Positions 13,500-25,528 of a stretch of 64,000 nt of DNA are shown in pieces (within the stretch, counting starts at the first letter, position 1; each line of letters starts with the position of its first letter). Origin of the DNA: Coptis chinensis. Taxonomy: Eukaryota > Streptophyta > Magnoliopsida > Ranunculales > Ranunculaceae. The stretch lies in the NCBI GenBank assembly GCA_015680905.1, contig CM027384.1:71519501-71583500 (forward strand), in the 5' to 3' direction. The notes under the pieces are model-generated. The model saw only the letters and a program-made list of their open reading frames with translations. It made no database searches and had not been told where the DNA came from. The position numbers and the translations under genes are program-made.

Positions 13500-15560
13500 A
13501 TTTCAGAGAATTGGTCTTGTTATTTTATAAAAGCGGTTATTTCCAAAGCGGACAATTCTTTGTCCGTGCTATGGATCTTGAAAATGAATTGACTATGGAA
13601 ATCATCTACGAGGTACTTCAAATTCCTATTACAAACCAAGGAGTTCACCCCGGGATTCACCTTCGATAATATCCGGCATCGATGTTTGCAACTATCCTTC
13701 CGCGGCGCGAATACCCAACCCGGAAAAACCGTATTGTTTATCGAGAGATCTTTACAAAAGAACCAATTATCGTGATCAATGGGTAACTCATAATGTCCTA
13801 GGCACATCTAAGACTTCGAAATAACCAAACCCCTCCTCCATTTACTCACGGGTCTTGCGGAGTAAGCTGCAATGATTTTGCATTATTAAATTTCTTTGGA
13901 ATGCAATGCATGCGTGCTAGGAAAAAGGCAGCCCTTTACCAACCATTGTGACACTTATCATGATACATTGGGGTTTTCTAGCACTTCTCCTCATACACCT
14001 CTTGAGCGACCAACATTTTTACCATTCACTTTCGGTATGTAGGAGCGGATTACGGAACCCGGCGTGCAAAGAACCATGTCGGTACGGGACCAAAGCGAAG
14101 ATTGTTCCACCGACAACATCTTTACTGAAAATGCATTATGTAGCGTATTTAATCCCATGGAAGGGGGCCGGCTTAATTCAACAAGGACTGATGACATTAT
14201 TCAAGCGTCGAACATTATTATCACCCGGCCTTCTTGAATTTCGGGACTGCGGACAATAAGCGAAGAGGAACAAGCACAATTCTTGCACAACCACAACCAA
14301 TTCTTGGCAAATCACACTCTCATAATGGAGAACCACGCGCGAGATTTACGGACGAAAACAAAATGTTGCAGCTTGGGCATTTGCCGCGGATTAATGGCAT
14401 AGAGAATCTTATAAGCGGATTCCTCCCACAAAAGGATCCCTCGCCCGTTACTTGGGCCAATGAAACCATTTATATTTTGCAATTTTATATTATTTATCAT
14501 TTTCTTTTTAGTTTTTAATTTTAGGTATGGTAATTTGTTTTACTTAATTATTCTCATCATGCTCTAATATTTGTTTATCCTTGTCTAAATAGGTCACAAT
14601 TTTTTCACACAATGGAAGCTCAAAGATGATTCGAACAATCTTTCCATTCTTTGCTAAATTCTCCGGCATATGGACATCTTTTGGAGACTACATCACTCAA
14701 GTTGGATGGAACTCTCTCATTCTACACCGAGCGGACATACTCCCCGGGTTTGGCAACTTATTTTTATAATAACATGGAAGATCTACCGGTATCGGGGTTT
14801 CCCTTTGAATGGGTTTACACTCGTATTGGTAACACCGACCGCCTTTTATGAGCCAGCGGTGGCTATGGCTCTAGACCTTCCTCCTCTTCAGCCGGATCTC
14901 TCCATCCAATACATGATAGAGAATGACCTTAATGACTACTCTAGGGAAGATTTTTTGCCGCTATGGCGTATGGCCTTGCCTTGCCGCGTCAAAGAAGCGT
15001 GCGAAGGCGGCCCGATGGCCATAATTCACTATTCCACTAGCCGGTATGACCATGAATGTTGGAACTGCCATGTTATTTATTCTTCCCGAACATCATGGGA
15101 GATTAGCATTTTTCCACGGCATCAAAGGTGGCGTGTAAGACATTCCATGCATTGGCCCGAAGAAGCGTACCACCCGGCCGACATTCTGAGAACTAGTAAT
15201 TGAGAATCTTAAGAAGGCTTCGGTCTTTTCGGCAACACTATATCACCACGCCGATTCTGATGCGGGGATAGTGAGGACATACTTCCACGAGTTTGCAGCC
15301 ACCTTTCGAATTTGGGTAAAAAGTCGACTCTATGTGTCCAACAAACAAGATAATTCGTTCCTTGCGATTTGGGACATGGACCATGCAAAGGTATCTTAAG
15401 AAAGTTCGTTCTTTCCCTAATGATGAAAAAATGATAGCTCATCTAGACAATGCAAAGAAGAGGAAATGGAGTGAAGTCGGAAAGCTATGATAGATTGGTG
15501 GGATCGCGAAGGAATGGCATTTTCTACGAGGGCGAGGCAAGGAAGGACTATCCCCAGTTC
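13500..15560 (+). pseudogene. element 1 post-pol family ORF region, broken, function unknown
   Basis: This region, between integrase and the 3' untranslated module, matches in position and partly in wording the ORFs at 27169-28119 (element 2) and 32260-33232 (element 3, minus). Shared traits are a short TYFYNNMEDL-type segment (YFYDHCKFF and YFYDNCMFF in the others) and a following hydrophobic part. Athila elements are known for extra ORFs here. I cannot assign a function and do not claim an envelope role. It is broken several times. Confidence 0.5.
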
Positions 15561-17370
15561 AAGGTTGGGGCAATGTGAGTTGATGCATGTACATATTTGT
15601 TTTATGTTTTGATGTGAAATAAATAAATGACCTAACGGTGTGCTACTCTAACGATTGTGCTTCTACTTTTATGATGTATAATATATAGTGTGTTACAATA
15701 AATTTCGTGGAAGATGTCGACTTTATTTTTGCTCAAAGCCCACCGGGTATACTTTTTCTTCCTCTTAACACTTTGAGGACATAGTATCCGACTGTTTGGG
15801 GGTGGTGAGAACCTTTTGCAAAAATTAGGCATGCATAGTTGTATATAGTTTACTTAATGTCTAAATAAATGTATTTAGTGACAAATTCTCGTTTCTCTTT
15901 CTATGATGAAAAATATTTAGAAATCTCACCCCTAGCATCAAAATTAGGACTTGTTCTTAGAAACTTAATTTAATACGTATGCAATAGTTTTTACATCTTT
16001 TCATGAGCATTCATGCACTGACTATCATTTAATGTACACATGATGGTAAGTTTACGGGACCCACGGTTAGACAACTTAGTTTCCATATCTGTAAGAATCT
16101 AACCAAAAGCCACCAAAATGTGTGATATATGAGTAATGACCGCGGAGGAGTAGTTCTTCGAATAGAGAAGTTCACACGTCTACTTACTTGATCACTACCA
16201 AATCCTAGGTGAGAATTTAGGCCTTCTTTGGATCGATATAGCCAAAAATTCACACCTGTAAAAAAAAAATTACCACTAGTCGCCCCACTAAACCGTTCAT
16301 TAATCCTTTCTACTTCACCAAAAAAAAAAAAAAAAAAATAAAAAAATAAAAAAATAAAAAAATCATTACCCATCTAGTAACCACAAATAAATAAGCCTAC
16401 CTAGATGATGAGTATGAGAAATAGGATGAAGTGCAGAAAAATGAAGAGAAAACCCTTGTCACAAATAAAAATCAGTTACCTGTTTCAAAAGAAAAGAAAA
16501 AGAAAATAGAAATATGTTTCCGAAAATCAAAAGAAATATCAAGGTTAGAACTTCCCCCAAGGATCAAATCAAAAGGGAATACAAAAGCTTGAAAAATCCA
16601 AGTATGGAAACCCATATTAGAAGCAGGAAAGAAAATAAGGATTCTCTAGTATAAATATCTCGAAGACCTTATTCTCTCATACTTAGCATTTTTGAATTTT
16701 CCATTCCATTTTCTTCTACACTACCACCTAAGCCCCATAACACCTAATAAAGACCTCTAGCTCAATTAGGAATAGGATAGTGTGATAATAAGTAGTAGTT
16801 GTGACTTCTCGACCTCGGCTCCTCTGACTGTCATTGAGTATGTGAGGAAACGTGTGCCCACTGCTTGGAGATAGCAAAGCTTGAGTGGAAAAATAAGAAA
16901 GAAATTGTGTTTTCGACACATACTGTGAGAACCTAATTAAGGGCGCTATCCAAGGGATCGAGAAGCGGCCCCTTTCATTACATTTCATTATTAGATTACT
17001 GCATGCATGCTCATACGTAGATGTTTCAATTATTGTATGTATATTAACTTGAATTTCAAAAGAATAAAATCCTTGTTTCCCCTGCTAGTGGGATGTCTAG
17101 ATACCTGAGATTAATTAAGGAAACAAGCCTTTGTTCTTGAGTCGTTGTAGTATAAATGAAGTTTGTGAGTATCTTCTGGAAAAAACTCTCACGAGGCTAT
17201 AACTCGTCCACTAGGGAATTCCTAGTGGTTCAAGGCCTTGTTGCATACGGTCAATGCAACCGCACTCTGCGAAATGAGATTTAGCTTAGGACAACACATT
17301 TTTGACCACTTATCGTTTTTCATGTCTCTTCTTTGCTTGAGGACAAGCAAAAAGTCTGTTTGGGGTGGTG
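15561..17370 (+). other. element 1 3' untranslated module with two purine-rich motifs
   Basis: It opens with a TGTTTGGGGGTGGTG motif at 15793-15807, preceded by CTTTGAGGAC. It closes with GAGGACAAGC ... TTTGGGGTGGTG abutting the 3' LTR at 17371, which is the polypurine tract position for plus-strand priming. Between them, segments such as CCTAATAAAGAC and GGATCGATATAGCC recur in elements 2 and 3. A second A-rich run sits near 16320-16360. Confidence 0.65.
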
Positions 17371-19260
17371 TGATAAGCACCCAAAACTGTAATATTAAAC
17401 CCAGAGACATAGCATTTTGGTCGATTATGTGTTTAATAATCATGTAATAATTATATTTTTCGTACTTTTTGCGAGGTTTCGCAATTAAAATGAATATAGT
17501 GATAAAACATGCATCGAAGTCACGGGAATACGGGGAATATTTGGAGTCTCCCACTCGACCCCGTGAAGCCCGAAGTTTCCAAAAAAGAACGAGAACCGGT
17601 CGCGGAGCGGGCCCACATATAAAGAAGCGGGGAAACTTCGAAGCTCAAATCGGATAAATCTAGGTACCGGCGTTGGCTAGTGAAAGCTGCCAAGTCTGAG
17701 GAATATGGGAATATTTGGAATTCCCACTCAATCCCGTGAAGCCCAACAAAGCGACTAGAGGCGAAGTTTCCAAAGAAACGAGAACCGGTCGCGAGCGGGC
17801 CCACATATAAAAAGCGAGGGAAACTTCGAAGCTCAAAGCGGATAAATCTAGGTGCCGGCGTTGGCTAGTGAAAGCTGCCATAGCGACGAGGCGACGAACT
17901 TCTGCATAAGGACAAAAGTCGTAAAAACGCCAAAATCGGCGCCGCCACTGGACACACTAAGTGGACACACTCTGCGGGCCCAAAAGGTATGATGAGTCAG
18001 CATAGGCAGGTGGCAAAGGATGGTTTCAATTTGATACCACCGGCAAGAGAAGACGCGATTATACCAATTCAAACCAGGTGGTTTGAATTGAAATAAGCTA
18101 CGAAACAAAAACTTAAAAAGCAAAAGGACAAAAAGCTAAACATATCAAAACAAAACTTTGATTCTCAAAGTTTTGAACAAATAAATCAGCTACCGAACAA
18201 AACTAAATTAAATGATTCACGGATCACTCTTGTATCAGCCTATATATATGAAGGGGTCGCCTTCATTATAAGGTCTTCAGCATATTAATGCTTTAGCTAC
18301 GCTTAGTTTTTTTTTTCTTCTTCTTCAGTACTTACATTCGCCATTTCCATTTTTCAGACTTAATCGTAAGTTATTTTACCCCTTAATAACGGTCGGTTCT
18401 TTTCTAGTTTAATTTACGTCCTGCATTTATTTACTTAATGTATACGGCAAGTTTTATTATTCCTTCTATGATGATGAGCTAATCCCCCCCGGGGAAGGGT
18501 TATCTTTGCTTCGTGTAAAATCGGATTGACTTCGTTAATATTCTAGAATCACTACTTAGGAATTAGGCATAGAATTAACATCCGGTCCCAAAATGAATGA
18601 GGCGTACAAAGTTGGATTGCGATGCTCGGGGGACGGTCGGTCTAGCGACTCTACGGTGTCGGGGACTTTCTCCAATTCGTCCGGTGATGTGAAATCGAGG
18701 CGGGGAGGCGGAAATAATATACCAGAGATGCGGTATTATTAAAACTCCTTATGCTAGTGAAATGCGACCTAGAGATGTGGGCATGCACTAGGGATCAATA
18801 CTCGACGTCGTCTCCGAAACGAGACGAATTAGAGATGTAGTGAATTGGTAATAAAAACTGTTAAAAAATGATTCTTGCATGAGCATGATTAACTCTCTCC
18901 CTGTTTCTCTACATTTTGTTTACCTACATATAATCGCCGTAGTAATTTATTTTATTTGCATTACCGTTATTTTCATTAAAAACCAACTAAAAAGAAACCT
19001 AAAAATCCTTCTCACTTAAAGTTGTAACTCCGGTTGTGAACCTATCCGCCCCTAAGGTTTGGGCGATCCCTTACTCGACCTATCCTACCAATCCCGTGTG
19101 AGTAAGGTAACTTGACTAAAGCGTCACGACTAATACGGACGTTGGACTTTGGACTTTGGACTTGGATTTGTGGACCTCGGACTTTGGACTGTGGACCTCG
19201 GACTTAAGAAAATAAGTAACTGAAAGCCAATAAAAACGTGTGTAAAATCTTGTTTTATCA
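17371..19260 (+). repeat. 3' LTR of element 1
   Basis: 1890 bases, starting TGATAAGCACCCAAAAC right after the purine tract and ending TCTTGTTTTATCA, with the short inverted ends TGATAA/TTATCA. It has the TATA-like run near 18240 and the GGACTTTGGACTT repeats near the right end, as in the 5' copy. Mismatches between the two copies cluster at CAG/CTG versus CG-bearing words. Confidence 0.9.
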
Positions 19261-19993
19261 ACGACCTACGACTCCAGTCCTCTTTACTCACCCCTACGAT
19301 AACAAGAGACTTCCCCTTAGAGACATGAAAACCGAAATTCACCCGACCTCCTCACAACAAAGTGCTCCATCACATATGATAAACAGATGTTATAGCCCCT
19401 GTCATTCAACAAGTCCAACACATGGAGAATCCTCCCGCTATTCCCACGAACTGACAAGGGGTTTTCCCCAAAAAGTTCAACACCTCCACAATAAGACAGG
19501 AAAAAGGCAACCTCATCCCAGCCTTCAACTATCCATAGCAAACAACTACTCCTCTACCCCAAGGAATGTAGTCACTATGAAACAAATTCCTCTCTCCCCG
19601 CAGGTCATACATGACCAGGTCGGACTCTACCCAGCCAAACTCCTCCCTCAAAGCTGCATAGCAATCCTCCGACTTAGGTTTCCTCACATCCACTGACTCC
19701 AACGATGAAGAAGATGAAGCCTTATCACCACTATACACCCTCTCCTTAACTTCTTCATCACTTACTGTTCTCTCTCTCTATTAATCAACTTCCACCTCAC
19801 CACTCAAACTATCACTGGTAGCAGACATTACGAGGTCTAAAATTAACGAAAGAGAAAGATTTGCAAGATCAAAAGACGCACCTGATACCGAAGAAGGAAA
19901 AAGTTTTTTTTTTCTCTCTTTTCTTCTTCCTTTCGCTCTGGGTTTTTCTCTTTGTCTAGAATGAGAACTGAGCAAGCAAAATCCCAAAGTCAA
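19261..19993 (-). pseudogene. antisense ORF of a Tat/Retand-like element (Transposase_28-like)
   Basis: The minus strand reads through segments EDCYAALREEFGWVESDLV and then YGWLKAGMRLPF. This is the N-terminal pattern of the plant 'putative gypsy-type transposon' family (Pfam Transposase_28): a charged, Ser-rich start, then a box around GMRLPF. Retand and related Tat elements carry such an ORF antisense between pol and the 3' LTR, and the + strand polypurine tract and LTR just to the right fit that layout. The frame has a few breaks and is cut by element 1. Confidence 0.6.
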
Positions 19994-20243
19994 AAACCCC
20001 TAAACTGCCCCAAACCTCGAGAGCACAAAAATGTTTTGTGTTCCCAAAACCTAAATCATTACTCGCCCACAAATCGCTGTATTTTCGGGCCCACGAATCT
20101 AGCCTAAATAGTTTCCGCACATTACCCAAAACCTAAATTCAAAACAAAACAGCTGTCAGACACGTGTTTTCAAATCTTTACTTTTTAACCGTTCTTTCTC
20201 CACGCAACAGCTGTCCAAAAAACGAATAAAAAATAAAGGGGGT
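19994..20243 (+). other. 3' untranslated part of the Tat/Retand-like element
   Basis: Non-coding DNA ending in the polypurine tract AAAAAATAAAGGGGG (about 20228-20242) directly before the LTR start. No other gene was seen. Confidence 0.6.
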
Positions 20244-20711
20244 TGTGTAAGTACCCTCCGTTCCACACTACAGTACACATGTCCACATAACAGGTCGTCC
20301 TCTTTCATAACCGAGCAAGGTCGTCCAACACCCATCAGAGGGTACCCAACGACCCAACACCCAGGTCGTCTAAAACATCAGTTACAGCCATTTATGGAAG
20401 GATATCAACTAGCACAATCTCATCAGAGCTCAATCAACGCCACAATCAAGGAAACATTAACTTTGTAACAGCACATTAATGGTGAATCATCAAGATAGCA
20501 CACAAGGTGGATCTACTTTTCATAATGGTCCAAAGTAAATATGGAAAGTCAACTCACACGCCTATAAATAGAGAGAGATGAACTACGTAAGGCTTGATTC
20601 AAGTTTGGCCCGAGAAACTTGATACGTAGGCAACTCTTATCCCAAGAAGAGTGCATCCATTTCCTATACTCCCGATCATCATGTTGTTGTCCAGTAAACA
20701 CAACATCTACA
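20244..20711 (+). repeat. 3' LTR of the Tat/Retand-like element
   Basis: About 468 bases, from TGTGTAAGTACCC to roughly AACATCTACA. A clear + strand TATA box, TATAAATA, lies at 20563-20570. The polypurine tract touches its left end. The right end is estimated, since no second LTR or duplication is in view. Confidence 0.65.
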
Positions 20712-21126
20712 ATTACTGAGGTATGCAAAGAGATAGAACGTACGGAGGTGCAATAGCCACAGTATAGTTAGACCTACATGTAATTTTTGAATTGATATAG
20801 CAAACCTCAATAATGGAAAATGGATAGAATAATAGAGCTGCGTGCGCGACATGTGTTAGACCTACCGTATAGCGTTCGCGACATGCTATGAACAGAATGA
20901 GTCGAGATTGATTTATTTTTGTGAGTTATTGATTTTGTTTATTTGTTATAGTTTTTATGATTTTTTTATGTTTATGATAAGTTAAAAATACAACTAACAC
21001 ACACAAATATTAAATAGGGGACTTCTCCATTTAATACGTAAACCGTACAAATGTTTGAGAATTATTTAATACACCACACTAATATACAAAGTGACAAAGG
21101 AAAATAAAGATGTAGGTTACATAGAT

Positions 21127-21267
21127 CTAGATATTCTGGAGGATGTTATGCATGATTAACAGTATCACAACGATAAATATTGTTATCAGGACGACTATGA
21201 ATGCTCCATCACGTTTCTCCTTTTCGAATTTCTCGATCGGATCTATTATGTTGAAGAAGATGAGAAA
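21127..21267 (-). CDS. small hydrophobic-peptide frame without a start codon
   Basis: The open frame runs between stops for 46 codons. It has a charged segment (PIEKFEKEKRDG) and then a strongly hydrophobic stretch, AFIVVLITIFIVVILLI, that would span a membrane once. No ATG opens it; an ATC sits where a start would fit, before EKFEKEK. The first ATG on the inferred transcript lies in another frame and stops after four codons. It may be a decayed small membrane-protein gene or chance. Confidence 0.25.
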   Translation of the reverse strand, partial: FLIFFNIIDPIEKFEKEKRDGAFIVVLITIFIVVILLIMHNILQNI

Positions 21268-21332
21268 TTATGAAGATTAAGTTGTGGAGAGTGAGAGAAT
21301 GGGATGAGTAAAGTTTGATGTGGAATGTCGGA

Positions 21333-21340
21333 TTTTATAG
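21333..21340 (-). promoter_or_regulatory. TATA box of a possible small plant transcript
   Basis: The minus strand reads CACCTATAAAATCC. It is followed by a C/T-rich tract of the sort common in plant 5' untranslated regions (CATCCCATTCTCTCACTC, then ATCTTCTTCAAC), leading into the small frame at 21267-21127. This is a sequence resemblance only. Confidence 0.4.
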
Positions 21341-21639
21341 GTGAAAATCTTACCATTGTAGATATCTAATCGTTGGGATATCTGACTGTTGGGCCTAGTG
21401 AATAAATCTGATGGAGTTACTATTTGAATCAGTCCGTTAGTCCTAAAGATTAGGCCCAATGCATAAAGGAACAAACTAATCTATTTATAGTAGGAAGACA
21501 ATAATCTCATAACATAAATAATTTCTCATTTAATCCGTCTGGAGATAGAAAATTATGAGAAATTAATCATCATACCATTTTACATCACTAGAAAAATAAA
21601 ATGCAATACGTAAGGGAAACAAATGACCAAGTCATTTTC

Positions 21640-22078
21640 AAACTGAAAGAAAGAAGTTGCTACTGTGAATCTTCAGGGTTAGCTAAAGATGAACCAGGGT
21701 TCCGACAACAGCGGGCACTACGAACTCCTGAGTGAGATAATTGGTTATGTATGTTGCCTAAAGACTAAACCACTTGTTCCTGAAATTGATGTTGGTTAGC
21801 CATCAATATGCGCTGGAAATGATTCTAACGATTACGCATCTCTTGTTGAAAATCACTAATGGAAGTTTGCATCTGTTGCAGAAAAGCAACTATGGAAGTT
21901 TCCATGCGCTCCTGGCTAGTAAACATGTTGCGCATGCCAGTGTTCATTGTTCTCAAAGCTTGCATGGGATGACTGATTTTACACATGATATCCTTATTAA
22001 AACAATTAGGGGGTGAAAGAGGATGAGGAGGCACATTATCACGCTTAGGATCATCTCTTGCTATAGGTTCTCAGTGAT
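21640..22078 (-). pseudogene. retroelement ORF fragment, minus strand
   Basis: An open minus-strand frame reads NCFNKDIMCKISHPMQA, then MRNMFTSQERMETSIVAFLQ and QQMQTSISDFQQEM. The spacing of hydrophobic residues suggests a coiled coil. The first part resembles element 1 at about 11905-12000. This is a remnant of a relative of element 1, lying in the opposite direction and cut by the start of element 2 at 22079. Confidence 0.45.
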
Positions 22079-23415
22079 TGATAAAAGCCCAAAACTATAG
22101 TTTTAAGCCCTTAATAATATTATATTTAGACCAATTATGTTTATAATAAATAAGAGTTAGTACTGCTTACGTACTTTTGTGTATTTTAGGTCTTGAAGTC
22201 AATTATGTGAAGAATTATGTGACTTTTATAAGAGAAATGAGCAAAGGTTGGTTGTTAAGAAGTTCTATAATTAAAGCCCAAGTTTCAAAGAGAAAAAGTC
22301 TTATTAAAGCCCAGTCAAAGCTGAAAAGTCAAAGTCAACATAGGCAGAAATAGAGCATAAAAGTCAACAGAACTTCCGCAGGCTGTATTTTCGGACTCAG
22401 ACCTCAAAATTGGGCCTACTATATGTCAAAACGACCGGCTCAGAAAGAACTTTCTAATAGTCTATGCTTGATACAATTAGCAGAGTAAAAGTGGACAAAA
22501 AGGCTATTACAGTAATTTCCAGTAGAGAAACCCTTTTTGGACATATGTAATTAGGTTTTGGGCTTGATTTAAGGGCCCAAAACATAGCTCCAAAGCCCAT
22601 GCACGAAATTGTAAACCTAGCCCTCTCCTATATAAAGAGGACTAAGGCATAACTCTCAAGTACTTAGTTTTAGATACTTAGTTATTATTCTTAGACTTTT
22701 TCCCATTAATTAGAACTCTCTTAATTAGCTTTCTCTCTCTCTCTCTCTCTTTAGTATAACCTAATTATTATTTCTAAACCTAGCCGCCATTAATAAAACC
22801 AAGTTATTGTTATTGTCTTCATAATGTCTTATTCTTCTTCTATTAATGATAGTCTAATGAATCTTAGCTAAACCTCAATTAGAGGGGTTTGATGAAGACT
22901 TGATGTGTTAGTTAGGATTATTGTTTATTCAAGAGTTTCAATCTAGATGTTAGTTTATTCACCATGAGAATGGGTTAAACTTCCTCTCATGCTAATTATT
23001 ATTTGGTTAAAGATGTCATAAATAGTTAGGGATCAAATACTTAATCTTTATTGGTTAGGGTTGTAATAATCTATACTAACATATTAGGAATTAATCAAGG
23101 TGGAATCAAATCCCCCTAATCTCTTATTCTCATTCACATCTTCTCGTTAAATTGCCTTAGTATAATTTAGAATATCTCAATTAGTTATTTTTGCCATATT
23201 AGTATAATTATATTATTGCTCTCTTTATATCGTAGAATTGTTAAAACTATTGAAACTGTTACATCTAAACAACTAGGAATGGAACGAAATCTTTACTCCA
23301 CATATTGCATGATAAATGAGAGTAGAACTATGATATAAGACCTAGAATAATATAGTTTACTTCTTCCTAGCATAATTAGTTAAGATTAGGTAAACGTATT
23401 ACTTTTTCATAATCA
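22079..23415 (+). repeat. 5' LTR of element 2
   Basis: 1337 bases, TGATAAAAGCCC ... TTTTTCATAATCA. TATATAAA at 22629-22636 is the likely TATA box. A (CT)n run lies just downstream at 22731-22752. Relatives in this window are the element 2 3' LTR, the element 3 LTRs, 43781-44812 and 61403-62861. Confidence 0.85.
22731..22752. repeat. (CT)n microsatellite in the LTR
   Basis: About 22 bases of CT ~95 bases after the TATA box. It is shorter in the 3' LTR copy near 38865. Confidence 0.9.
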
Positions 23416-23417
23416 AA

Positions 23418-23435
23418 CGGTGCCGCTGTCGGGGA
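23418..23435 (+). promoter_or_regulatory. primer binding site of element 2
   Basis: CGGTGCCGCTGTCGGGGA starts two bases after the LTR and matches TGGCGCCGTTGCCGGGGA at 14 of 18 positions. That is the tRNA-Asp type site known from Athila-like elements. A host tRNA would prime minus-strand DNA here. Confidence 0.75.
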
Positions 23436-24259
23436 TGGGGTGTTGGTATTTCCTTTTCTTGATCGCTCAACTTCTTATTCTTGTTGTTTATGTCGTTTAT
23501 TCGTAATTTGATTCGGGTTGACACTATCTATAAATTTAGATTTCTTTTGATCACATAACTTATGTCATTCACGCGCATTCGAGGTGTATTCCATCTTCTT
23601 ATATGTCAACCACAGTTAGATTTGAGTTTGATATAGATCATTGGATTGCATTTTCTATGCTAGTCATTTTCATAGCTCATTTGTAAAAATCGGACCGTTA
23701 ACGAATTGGGGATTTCAGTTTTAAGATATATGAGGCATGGGACAAGATGGGTATTATATGTTTTGTTTTGGGCTTGGGCCCGAAAGATAAAAAAACCCAA
23801 CCAGGTCACGTGCCACGCACGTGACCCCCTATTTAAATAAAAAACCACGCTTTTCTTCTTCTTTTCTCGCCTCCATTACTGAACACTTACTGACCTTGAA
23901 AAACTTTGAGCACGCATGCCCTCTGACAAAGACCAATCAAAGTGCGCTCGCACCTTTACCTCTACACAGTTGCCCCCCAAATTTGAACCGATTCATTTTC
24001 ATTCATAACACACCTTAACCATCACCAAAAATTCAATTCCAGATCGTCATAAATCTTTAAACCCCTAAAATCCTTCCCGAACAAATTTTTAACAGTGCTC
24101 AGTTTACATCATTTTTCGATACACATTAGGAAGTGGGATGGGTTGTGGTATTCGACTGAGGATTTTTATTATCCAGATTTGGCATTGTCTTTTTACAAGA
24201 ACAAGAAGGTTGAATGTAATAGGATTTTTGTGAATTTAGATGATGGTAAGAGGGAATAA
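23436..24259 (+). other. element 2 leader, no gene seen
   Basis: The first part resembles the stretch of element 3 near 34000-34070 (TTCTTGATCxCTCAACTT). Short GC-rich words (CACGTGCCACGCACGTGAC at about 23806) stand out. No ORF could be supported. Confidence 0.5.
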
Positions 24260-25523
24260 CTGATAGGGTTATTAAAAGCATTACTTTTGTATTAACTCTA
24301 ATTCTTTATATTTTGAATGAGAATCATATGGGCAAATATTATACATATTATATATGTTATTAATTATATGCATGTGTCTAATACTTTATGTTGTAGATGA
24401 TATGGTATGTGGCGACACACAGAAGATCATATCATCAGTACCTTATAAAGTATAAGTAAACGTTCACAACCTAAATGGATTTGGACAAACCATTGGTATG
24501 GTTGTAGTATAATCTGGTATTAGTCTATCTTGACTACAGGATTACACTAGTACACTTTGTGTGTATGAAACAGGACCAAGTGAGGTTGTTTCTCTTTATA
24601 CTGACTATATAAGGGAACAAACATCTCTGTTATTATGGATGTTTGTCCTCTTAATCCGGATATAATAACGGGCACTTACGTGCATTGTACATTGCTTTAA
24701 ATCATCATTGAGTAAGATTCATTTGTTAATCAATAAACTCGATGGATTGGGTAATAACATTGTATGTAAGGTGTGTTGTTGATTATAGAAGGAATCCGTG
24801 ACCAGCAGGAAGTCGGGCTGATGATGTCCCCTTGAGGAGCTCATAAGGATTGTCATGTAAACCCTACAGGTGGATTTAATCCGACATGACAATGAGGTTG
24901 AGTGGTACTACTCAAGGACATAAGAAGTTGATTAATGTAGTTGTCAGTAACTTGACTTAATCAATAGGCATTCGATATCTTAAACACAGGGAGATCAACA
25001 AGCATATAATATAGAGCCCATAAACGTAACACGTAATTTGGGATTAGGGCGGTAGTGCAACAATGGCCTTTAGTGGAATAAGCCATTTGTTGACGGACTT
25101 GGGTCGTGTGTTCTGGGCGAACATGTGAAGCCTAAGCCCGTCATGAGGCCCAACCCTAATTTCTCCTCATGGTCCCTGTTGTAGCCTATAAATAGAAACC
25201 TCTTTCTCTAACCGTTTTTTCTTTGACGGGTTTGCTCAAGAAAAGGAGATCTAAAATCGGTTCCAAATTCTGTGAGTGAGAGAGGCCAAGAGAGAAAGAA
25301 GAGGGTGGTAGATCGTTGCCCATACAACATCCATTCCATTGATAGGAATACAATAGAAGATCAAGAGGTTGATGTTGATTTCATAGAGCTTGGATTCTCA
25401 GAGTTATCTTAGCCGATCTGAAAGGTATGATTTTCTATCGAAAACCGTGGACACCCCTTATTCCGCTGTGCATGGGTGTTCGCGGTTCGTAAATCATTCG
25501 GTGCAACCATAACGGTTCTTACA
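24260..25523 (+). mobile_element. solo LTR of another family, probably Copia-type
   Basis: 1264 bases, TGATAGGGTTATT ... CGGTTCTTACA, flanked by ATAAC (24255-24259) and TTAAC (25524-25528), a 5-bp duplication with one mismatch. It has no internal genes. A CCTATAAATAG box near 25189 and a GTGGACACC/TGGGTGTTCG region near the right end are typical of long plant Copia LTRs. The Copia assignment is a guess from general look. Its position inside element 2 makes it younger than element 2. Confidence 0.6.
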
Positions 25524-25528
25524 TTAAC

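Larger units (their letters stand above)
1142..19260 (+). mobile_element. element 1: Athila-like Ty3/gypsy LTR retrotransposon, broken
   Basis: About 18.1 kb, bounded by two related ~1.9-kb direct repeats that share the ends TGATAAGCACCCAAAAC and TCTTGTTTTATCA (the very start of the left copy is not recognisable). Order inside: leader, gag, protease, reverse transcriptase, RNase H, integrase, a long post-pol region with a family ORF, then a 3' untranslated module ending in a purine tract. This order and the motif wording (for example CIDYRKLN and FPLPFID in reverse transcriptase) fit the Athila group. It is a fossil with dozens of breaks, part of which may be sequence error. The LTRs are not usable for dating for the same reason. 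Confidence 0.85.
20712..21639. other. low-copy-looking DNA with a minus-strand promoter-like region
   Basis: The only gene-like content is the minus-strand promoter and small frame described separately. The rest is AT-rich with no recognisable repeat. Confidence 0.4.
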
